Assembly: GCA_964497825.1 (NCBI GenBank)
Contig: CAZCFA010000004.1
Coordinates: 1 to 64,000 of the forward strand
Length of the DNA: 64,000 nt
Origin: RHKX01 sp964497825
GTDB taxonomy: Bacteria > Actinomycetota > Thermoleophilia > Solirubrobacterales > 70-9
Direction: 5' to 3'
The notes under the pieces were generated by a model. It searched no databases. It was not told where the DNA came from and saw nothing but the letters and a program-made list of their open reading frames with translations. Position numbers and translations under genes: made by a program. Every line of letters begins with the position of its first letter. Within the stretch, counting starts at the first letter, position 1. Shown here piece by piece: positions 58,715 through 64,000 of this stretch.

Positions 58715-59916
58715 CGCGCCGCCGCTTCCTCGGCCTCGAGCAGCGTCACCAGCGCCGAGAGCATCGGCGCCTGGACCCAGCGCACGTGGGCGGCGCGGTT
58801 GGCGCGGCGGCGCCGGCGCTGGAACTGGAAGGCGCCGTCGGCGCGGCGCATGTTGGCGAGCCCCCAGCCGAGTACGCGGCGCGCGTCGGCGAGCCGCTCC
58901 GGGCGCCGCCGCGCGGCCCGGGCGAAGGTGTCGATCGACTGCGCGACGGACTGGCCGTCGATCGGGTACCGGCGCTCGAGCGTGGACCGCGGCGCGCCGT
59001 CGCGATCGACCAGCCGGTCGGCGAACAGGTCGAGGCCGCGCTCCCAGGCGGCGAGGGCGTCGGCGTCGCCGAGCGCCTCGCCGCAGCGCAAGAGCGCGTC
59101 GAGCACGTAGCCGGTGTGGAAGTTGTCGACCCACGAGCCCATCCCCCGCGGGCCCTCCGAGTAGGGCCAGGAACCGTCGGCGCGCTGGTGGGCGACCGCG
59201 TAGGCGACGGCGTCCCGCGCCCGCGCCGCCTGCTCGCCCGCCGGCGCGGACCGCTCGCGGGCGGCGAGCCGGGCGAGGACGGAGGCGGCGAGCAGGCTCG
59301 CGTTGTGGATCGGCGTGCGGTCGCCGGGGAAGTAGCCGAGGTAAGCGCCCCCGCCGGTCCGGTCGGGGTCGGGCGTCGCCTCGATCCGCCGCAGAAGGAA
59401 CTCGCCCACCCCGGCCGCGAGCGCCGCGGCCCGGGCCGAGCCCCGGCGCTCGGCGGCGTCGAGCAGGGCGTGGCCGGCGAACGCGGTCGCGATCGTGTTC
59501 GGGGTCGTGCGCGGGTAGAAGAAGTAGCGGGTCTCGACGTCGAAGTGGTAGCCCCAGCAGGGCTCCTCGTAGCCGCGAGCGCGCAGCGCCTCGAGCCGGT
59601 CGATGCACCACTCGGTCCGCGCCGCCGCGTCGATGCCGAGCCGATCCCCCATCCGCGCGTAGGCGGAGAGGACGTGGGCGATCGCGTTCGCGTTCTCCCC
59701 GGGCGTGATGCCGAGCGGCCGGCTGAGATCGAGCGGCGAGCGCTTCGCGAGCTGGATCACGAGCCGGCGGCCGAGCCGCGTGCGGCCCAGCAGCCGCGTC
59801 CGGCTGCCGTTGAGCGCGTCGTAGGGGTCGCGCCCGCGCCAGTCGCGAGCCTCGCCCCAGCGCTCGAGCGCGACCAGCGCCGCGCGGGCGGACTCGGCTG
59901 TGGCTGCAACGGCCAT
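58711..59916 (-). CDS. Alpha/alpha-toroid protein of polysaccharide clusters
   Basis: A 401-aa protein from ATG at 59916 (an in-frame ATG at 59988 would add 24 Pro/Ala-rich residues). The repeated helical pattern and motifs WRGRDPYDALNG, CWGYHFDVETRYFFYPRTTP, IHNASLLAASVLAR and WVDNFHTGYVLDAL suggest an (alpha/alpha)6 barrel as in prenyltransferase/squalene-cyclase-like or lyase-type proteins. Members lie beside DUF354 genes in many envelope loci. There is no signal peptide. The catalytic role is unknown. Its stop overlaps the DUF354 start. Confidence 0.75.
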   Translation of the reverse strand: MAVAATAESARAALVALERWGEARDWRGRDPYDALNGSRTRLLGRTRLGRRLVIQLAKRSPLDLSRPLGITPGENANAIAHVLSAYARMGDRLGIDAAARTEWCIDRLEALRARGYEEPCWGYHFDVETRYFFYPRTTPNTIATAFAGHALLDAAERRGSARAAALAAGVGEFLLRRIEATPDPDRTGGGAYLGYFPGDRTPIHNASLLAASVLARLAARERSAPAGEQAARARDAVAYAVAHQRADGSWPYSEGPRGMGSWVDNFHTGYVLDALLRCGEALGDADALAAWERGLDLFADRLVDRDGAPRSTLERRYPIDGQSVAQSIDTFARAARRRPERLADARRVLGWGLANMRRADGAFQFQRRRRRANRAAHVRWVQAPMLSALVTLLEAEEAAAR

Positions 59917-60014
59917 CGCGGTCGCGGAGGGTAGAGGGGCGTGGGCGGCCAGCACCGGAGCGGGAGCGGGCGGCGCGGCACATCCCACGGCCGCCCGGCC
60001 GCCGGTCGGGCGCG

Positions 60015-60051
60015 GGGCGACTTCTCCACCGGATCGGTGGTCTTCGCGCCC
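60015..60051 (+). repeat. 37-bp palindromic repeat, copy 5
   Basis: Left arm GGGCGACTTCTCCAC (60015-60029), spacer CGGATCG, right arm GTGGTCTTCGCGCCC (60037-60051). It lies in the 216-bp gap between the glycosylphosphotransferase and toroid genes. The remaining gap is GC-rich and shows no gene. Confidence 0.65.
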
Positions 60052-60132
60052 CGCGCGGCTCGCCGCGCGCGGATCGGCGGGGCGCGGCGGGGACGGCGCG
60101 GCGCGCGCCGGCGCCCGCGGCGCGGGTCGGCG

Positions 60133-61683
60133 TCAGTTGACGCCGCGGCGACCGAAGACGGCCGGCAGCGTCTGCATCATCAGCCGCAGATCGAGCCACA
60201 GCGACCAGTTGGTCACGTACATGTAGTCGAGCTTGACCATCTCCTCGAACGGGATCGCGGTGCGGCCGAGGACCTGCCACAGGCCGCTGATCCCGGGCGT
60301 CAAATCAAGGCGGCCGCGGGCCCAGCCGGCGACCATCGCGTCCTCGGCCTCGGGCAGCGGCCGCGGCCCGACCAGGCTCATCTCGCCGCGCAGCACGTTG
60401 AGCAGCTGCGGCAGCTCGTCGAGGCTGGTGCGGCGCAGCAGCCGGCCGACGCGGGTGATCCGCGGGTCGTCCTCGAGGTCGAGCCAGTTCGGATCGCGGC
60501 TGCGCTTCATCAGCGCCTCGTGCCGGGCCTCGGCGTCGGCGGCCATCGTCCGGAACTTGAACAGGGTGAAGCGCTTGCCGCCGCGGCCGACGCGGGCCTG
60601 GCGGAACAGCACCGGGCCCTTCGAGTCGAGCCGGATCGCGACCGCGATCAGCGCCATCGGGATCGCCGCCACCAGCAGGATCGCGCCGGCGATGACGAGG
60701 TCGAAGCTGCGCTTGATCATCCGCGAGGTGCGGCCGAGCATCGGCGGGTTGACGCCGAGCAGCGTCACCCCCTGGACCGCGTCGACCTCGACCGACGGGC
60801 CCAGCGACTCGACCGCATCGGGCAGGATCGAGACCTTGATCGCGAGCCGGCGGCAGGTGTCGATCATGCCGATCACCTGCTCGGCGACGAACTCGTTGCG
60901 GTCGATGATCACGCGCTCGGGCCGCAGCTCCTCGCAGAGCCGGTCGAAGGAGATGCCGGCGCCGAAGGCGAGCAGCGGCGCCGGCAGGCCGCCGGCGACC
61001 ACGGCCCGCCGCTCGTCCGGACCCGGGACCGGCTCGCGGCCGTTGACGCCGTCGAGCATCGCGATCGGCCGCAGCCCGTACTCGTGGTGCAGCTCGATCT
61101 TGCCGAGCAGCCCCTGCATCTTCGGGCCGCTGCCGGCCATCAGCACGGTTTCGCTGCCGAACCAGAGCCGCGCCAGGTGGCTCATCAGCGAACGCGCGAC
61201 GACGATCGAGATCAGCGCGGTGCAACCGAAGATCGCGCCCTCGAGCAGGCTCAGCTTCTCGACCGGGATGACCTTCGTGTAGCCCCAGAACAGCAGCGAG
61301 CCGACCAGCAGCGCGTGCGTGAGCCAGGGCAGATCGTCGACCGCGGTGTGGCTGATCCGCTTCGTGTAGTTGTCGTAGAGCTTGTAGACCTTGAGCAGCA
61401 GGATCCAGGCGGGGATCGTCAGCAGCGACCACTTGACGAGCTCCCAGGGGAAGTAGCGCTGCTTGGCGACGATGCCGGCGAACGCGACCGCGAACAGGAT
61501 CGAGCCGGCGTCGCCGACCGCGAGCATCCTGCGGGTGATCTGATCGCGGCGGCTGTGCCGGCTCGAGACCAGCGAGCTGCCGGCGAGCGCCGGGCCGGCG
61601 ACCTCGTCGTCGAGGTCGGCGAGCTCGGCGTCGACGACCTGCCGGGGGGGCGGGATGCGGCTCAGCCGCTCGCCGCCGCTCAT
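60133..61683 (-). CDS. Polyprenyl-phosphate glycosylphosphotransferase (WbaP/WcaJ family)
   Basis: Starts lipid-linked glycan synthesis by moving a sugar-1-phosphate from a nucleotide sugar to undecaprenyl phosphate. The protein is 516 aa from the ATG overlapping the next gene's stop (ATGA). Residues about 50-170 hold four TM helices, and 180-310 a CoA-binding-like Rossmann domain. The catalytic domain begins at KRSFDLVIAGAILL and includes PVLFRQARVGRGGKRFTLFKFRTM, RRTSLDELPQLLNVLRGEMS and LVGPRP, all intact. A perfect hairpin (GGCGTCA/TGACGCC, 60129-60144) spans the stop codon. It marks this as the initiating enzyme of the locus. Confidence 0.95.
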   Translation of the reverse strand: MSGGERLSRIPPPRQVVDAELADLDDEVAGPALAGSSLVSSRHSRRDQITRRMLAVGDAGSILFAVAFAGIVAKQRYFPWELVKWSLLTIPAWILLLKVYKLYDNYTKRISHTAVDDLPWLTHALLVGSLLFWGYTKVIPVEKLSLLEGAIFGCTALISIVVARSLMSHLARLWFGSETVLMAGSGPKMQGLLGKIELHHEYGLRPIAMLDGVNGREPVPGPDERRAVVAGGLPAPLLAFGAGISFDRLCEELRPERVIIDRNEFVAEQVIGMIDTCRRLAIKVSILPDAVESLGPSVEVDAVQGVTLLGVNPPMLGRTSRMIKRSFDLVIAGAILLVAAIPMALIAVAIRLDSKGPVLFRQARVGRGGKRFTLFKFRTMAADAEARHEALMKRSRDPNWLDLEDDPRITRVGRLLRRTSLDELPQLLNVLRGEMSLVGPRPLPEAEDAMVAGWARGRLDLTPGISGLWQVLGRTAIPFEEMVKLDYMYVTNWSLWLDLRLMMQTLPAVFGRRGVN

Positions 61684-62729
61684 GTCCGGCCTCCGACGCG
61701 GGGCGGCGGCGCCGCTCCGACCGCGGTCACGCGCCCGTCCGCGGCGAGCGAGGCCTCGGCGGCCTCGACGACGGCGATCACGTCGAGCGCCATGCGCTCG
61801 TCGCTGACCGGCTCGGCGGCGCCCGCGATCGCGTCGCGGAAGTCGATCAGCTCGGCGGTGATCGGCTCGGTCGCGGCGACGCGCAGCGAGACGATGTCGC
61901 CGGAGCGGTAGGAGAGCTGGTACTGGCCGTAGCTGGAGGTGTCGCCGATCTCGATGCCGCTGTCGAAGATCCGCAGCGGCTCCGGCGAGCCGTCCTCGTA
62001 GACGAGCATCTTCTCGCTGCCGACGATCACCGTCCGCCGCAGCTTGCTCGGCGCCAGCCAGCTGATCTCGACGTGGGCCAGCATCCCGTCGCCGAAGGTG
62101 AGGTCGACGAAGGCGACGTCGTGGACCCCGTCGCTGAGCACGTCGCGGCCGATCGCGCTGACCCGCTCGGGAACGGCCCCGAGCCAGTAGATCAGCATCG
62201 AGAAGTCGTGCGGGCCGAGGTCGAAGAGGACGCTGACGTCGCTGCGGTAGGGCCCGAGGTTGGTCCGCGAGGCGGAGATGAAGTGGAGCTGACCGAGCTC
62301 GCCCGCGTCGAGGATCCGCTTGATCTGTCGGACCGGCGGGCTGTAGAGGAAGGTGTGGCCGCACATCAGCGTGCGCCCGCAATCGGCCGCGATCGCGAAC
62401 AGTTCCTCGGCCTCGGCCGAGGACGCGGCGAGCGGCTTCTCGACGAACACGTGCTTGCCGGCGCGAAGCGCCGCCGCGGCGAGCTCGTGATGGGTGAAGA
62501 CCGGGGTCGCGAGCACGACCGCGTCGAGGTCGGGGTCGGCGAGCACCTGGTCGAGCTCGGTCGCGACCCGCGCGTTGGGATGGCGCCGCGGCAGCTTGCC
62601 GAAGCGAGCGCGGTCGCGGTCGCAGATCCAGGTCACCTCGACGCCGTCGATGTCGGTCAGCGCCCGCAGCCGGTTCGGCCCCCAGTAGCCGAGGCCGACG
62701 ACGGCGACGTTCTGGGTCGGTTCGCTCAT
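61680..62729 (-). CDS. Gfo/Idh/MocA family dehydrogenase (WlbA/WbpB-like)
   Basis: A 349-aa NAD(P)-dependent enzyme from ATG at 62729. The Rossmann motif VVGLGYWGPNRLRAL (residues 10-24), the EKPLAASSAEAEEL segment with the catalytic lysine and a later GPHDFSMLIYWLG with the active-site histidine are clear. This subfamily includes UDP-GlcNAc-uronate 3-dehydrogenases. A candidate promoter lies upstream, and translation of the next gene is coupled through ATGA. It likely supplies the 3-keto sugar for the DegT aminotransferase. Confidence 0.9.
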   Translation of the reverse strand: MSEPTQNVAVVGLGYWGPNRLRALTDIDGVEVTWICDRDRARFGKLPRRHPNARVATELDQVLADPDLDAVVLATPVFTHHELAAAALRAGKHVFVEKPLAASSAEAEELFAIAADCGRTLMCGHTFLYSPPVRQIKRILDAGELGQLHFISASRTNLGPYRSDVSVLFDLGPHDFSMLIYWLGAVPERVSAIGRDVLSDGVHDVAFVDLTFGDGMLAHVEISWLAPSKLRRTVIVGSEKMLVYEDGSPEPLRIFDSGIEIGDTSSYGQYQLSYRSGDIVSLRVAATEPITAELIDFRDAIAGAAEPVSDERMALDVIAVVEAAEASLAADGRVTAVGAAPPPRVGGRT

Positions 62730-62815
62730 GCGATCGGGTCCTGAAGGGCTGCCGCGAAGGCGTGCTCCCAACGCGTCAACCCCGAATGGCAGCGCAAGTT
62801 CCGCCTGATCGCAGC

Positions 62816-62821
62816 ATCGTA
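62816..62821 (-). promoter_or_regulatory. Candidate -10 for the dehydrogenase-glycosyltransferase unit
   Basis: TACGAT (62821-62816), preceded by GA, in the 122-bp gap between the flippase and dehydrogenase genes; it would give a leader of about 80 nt. A TTGACG further downstream in the leader is not positioned as its -35. Confidence 0.35.
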
Positions 62822-62851
62822 TCTACAGCGGCGTTCCCCGGCGGTTGCCGC

Positions 62852-64000
62852 TCAAGCCGTCGCCCTGGCGGCCGCCCTGGCTCGGCGGCGCTCGGCGGTC
62901 AGCAGCGTCAGCGCGACCAGCGCCAGCGCCGTGCCGAGCGCGCCGCGCAGCGCCAGCCAGGCGCCGTCGTCGGGCAGCGCCAGCGCCAGCGCCAGGCCGG
63001 CGAGCGCCGGCAGCGCCACCGCCGCGAGCCGCCCCGCATCCCAGGGCACCTGGTCGATCGAGCGCGACGACCAGTACAGGAGCAGGCCGAGGGCGAGGTA
63101 GGCGAGCACGGTCGCAAGCGCCGCGCCGTCGAGCCCGAGCGGCGGGATCAAAACGACGCAGAGGACGATGTTGAGGACGACGCAGAGCGGCGTCACGATG
63201 GCGAGGACGGCGGTGCGCCCGCGCCAGATGATCAGGTTCGCGATCGCCGTGTAGGCGAGGTAGGGCAGCGCCGAGACGGCGACCAGCGCGCTCACCGTTC
63301 CCAGTCCGGAGACGTCGTAGTCGCCGGGCGCGAACACGGCGAGCGCCACCGGCGCGCCGATCGCGAGCGCCGCGGCGGCGACCGCGACGACGCGCAGGAT
63401 CTCGACCGCGGAGCCGGCGACGAACGACCAGCGCCCCCGCTCCTCGGCGCCGAAGATCGCCGGCTGCCAGGCGCGGTTGAGGCCGGCGACGAGGAAGATC
63501 GCGAGCGAGCCGATCGCGTAGGCGACGTAGTAGGCGCCGGCCGCGGGCAGGCCCTCGATGCGCTCGACGATGATCCGGTCGGCGGCGGAGAGCAGGTACA
63601 TCGAGAGGCCCTGCGGGATCGTCGGCAGCGCGACCGCGAGGGCGCCACAGACGAGCGCGCGCCCGCCCGCCGACGGTCGCAGCGCCCGCAGGTCGAAGCC
63701 GGCGGCGGACCAGGCGAAGCCGGTGGCGAGCGCGTAGCCGATCGTGATCCCGGCCATGTAGGCGCCGGCGCCACCGGCCGCGGCCGCGAGGGCGAGGCCG
63801 AGCAGCTGGGCGCCGGCGGTAGCGAACGCGGCGCTGACGAGCCAGGCGCGGACGCTCGCGGTCGCCTGCAGCGCGACCTGGGCCGAGAGCAGGGTCGCGG
63901 CCGGCACCGCCGAGACCACCGCGAGCTTCAGCACGGTTCCCCAATCGACACCGACGAAGACCGCCGACCACAGCGGGCCGGTCAGGTAGGCGAGCACGCC
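62852..64000 (-). CDS. Polysaccharide flippase-like membrane protein (5' end beyond the window)
   Basis: At least 382 residues of a polytopic membrane protein with ten or more hydrophobic segments, open to the right edge. The order of helices, the motif PTIPQGLSMYLLSAADRIIVERI and the following GAYYVAYAIGSLAIFLVAGLNRAWQP match Wzx/MATE-type oligosaccharide flippases, which usually have 430-500 residues, so 60-100 N-terminal residues are probably missing. It would move the lipid-linked repeat unit across the membrane for polymerisation by the 50531 product. The C terminus is Arg/Ala-rich and cytoplasmic. Confidence 0.85.
   Translation of the reverse strand, partial: GVLAYLTGPLWSAVFVGVDWGTVLKLAVVSAVPAATLLSAQVALQATASVRAWLVSAAFATAGAQLLGLALAAAAGGAGAYMAGITIGYALATGFAWSAAGFDLRALRPSAGGRALVCGALAVALPTIPQGLSMYLLSAADRIIVERIEGLPAAGAYYVAYAIGSLAIFLVAGLNRAWQPAIFGAEERGRWSFVAGSAVEILRVVAVAAAALAIGAPVALAVFAPGDYDVSGLGTVSALVAVSALPYLAYTAIANLIIWRGRTAVLAIVTPLCVVLNIVLCVVLIPPLGLDGAALATVLAYLALGLLLYWSSRSIDQVPWDAGRLAAVALPALAGLALALALPDDGAWLALRGALGTALALVALTLLTAERRRARAAARATA

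Overview
The window is very GC-rich and reads as a chromosomal segment of a high-GC actinobacterium. Several traits point to the class Thermoleophilia (Solirubrobacterales-like): long Ala/Glu/Pro tails on ribosomal proteins, a secreted protein with a Lys-rich C terminus, TANNNT -10 elements, many GTG/TTG starts, and the EF-G/EF-Tu/S10/spc gene order. That placement is inference; no 16S rRNA gene is present.

Positions 1-42,900 hold one very large translation/transcription locus, nearly all on the minus strand. Read in the direction of transcription (right to left) it runs rpmG-secE-nusG-rplK-rplA, [large surface protein], rplJ-rplL-rpoB-rpoC, [plus-strand accessory block], rpsL-rpsG, [second plus-strand accessory block], fusA-tuf-rpsJ-rplC-rplD-rplW-rplB-rpsS-rplV-rpsC-rplP-rpmC-rpsQ-rplN-rplX-rplE-rpsN-rpsH-rplF-rplR-rpsE-rpmD-rplO-secY, [RTX-repeat secreted protein], adk-map. 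Many junctions are 1-4 nt stop/start overlaps. Unlike the textbook order, unrelated genes sit in four of the joints. After map the operon ends against a convergent gene instead of continuing to infA-rpmJ-rpsM.

The accessory blocks inside this locus encode a tandem GNAT-like protein, two membrane proteins (one with a very long basic, RGG/H1-like cytoplasmic region), a HAD-type hydrolase, a sulfotransferase-TIGR03032 fusion and an AbiEi/DUF559-type protein. The last is bracketed by copies of a 37-bp palindromic repeat.

Positions 43,000-46,600 carry small secreted or enzymatic genes: a Lys-rich secreted protein, a glycerophosphodiester phosphodiesterase, a SnoaL-like protein, a His-tailed Ig-like protein and a hexapeptide acetyltransferase.

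Positions 46,600-64,000 are a cell-envelope polysaccharide locus. It holds three paralogous secreted GH-A-like hydrolases, a signal-anchored low-complexity membrane protein, an O-antigen ligase/polymerase, a bi-domain oxidoreductase, a DegT aminotransferase, a DUF354 protein, an alpha/alpha-toroid protein, a polyprenyl glycosylphosphotransferase, a Gfo/Idh/MocA dehydrogenase and a flippase cut by the window end. Together they suggest synthesis (aminosugar uronate precursor, lipid-linked initiation, flipping, polymerisation) and periplasmic or extracellular trimming of a polymer.

Non-coding features include a ribosomal L10 leader, a fusA leader with an intrinsic-terminator-like hairpin, five copies of the palindromic repeat, a 3 x 54-bp tandem repeat, and a short sequence shared between two ribosomal intercistronic gaps. 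No tRNA, rRNA, CRISPR array or transposase gene was recognised.
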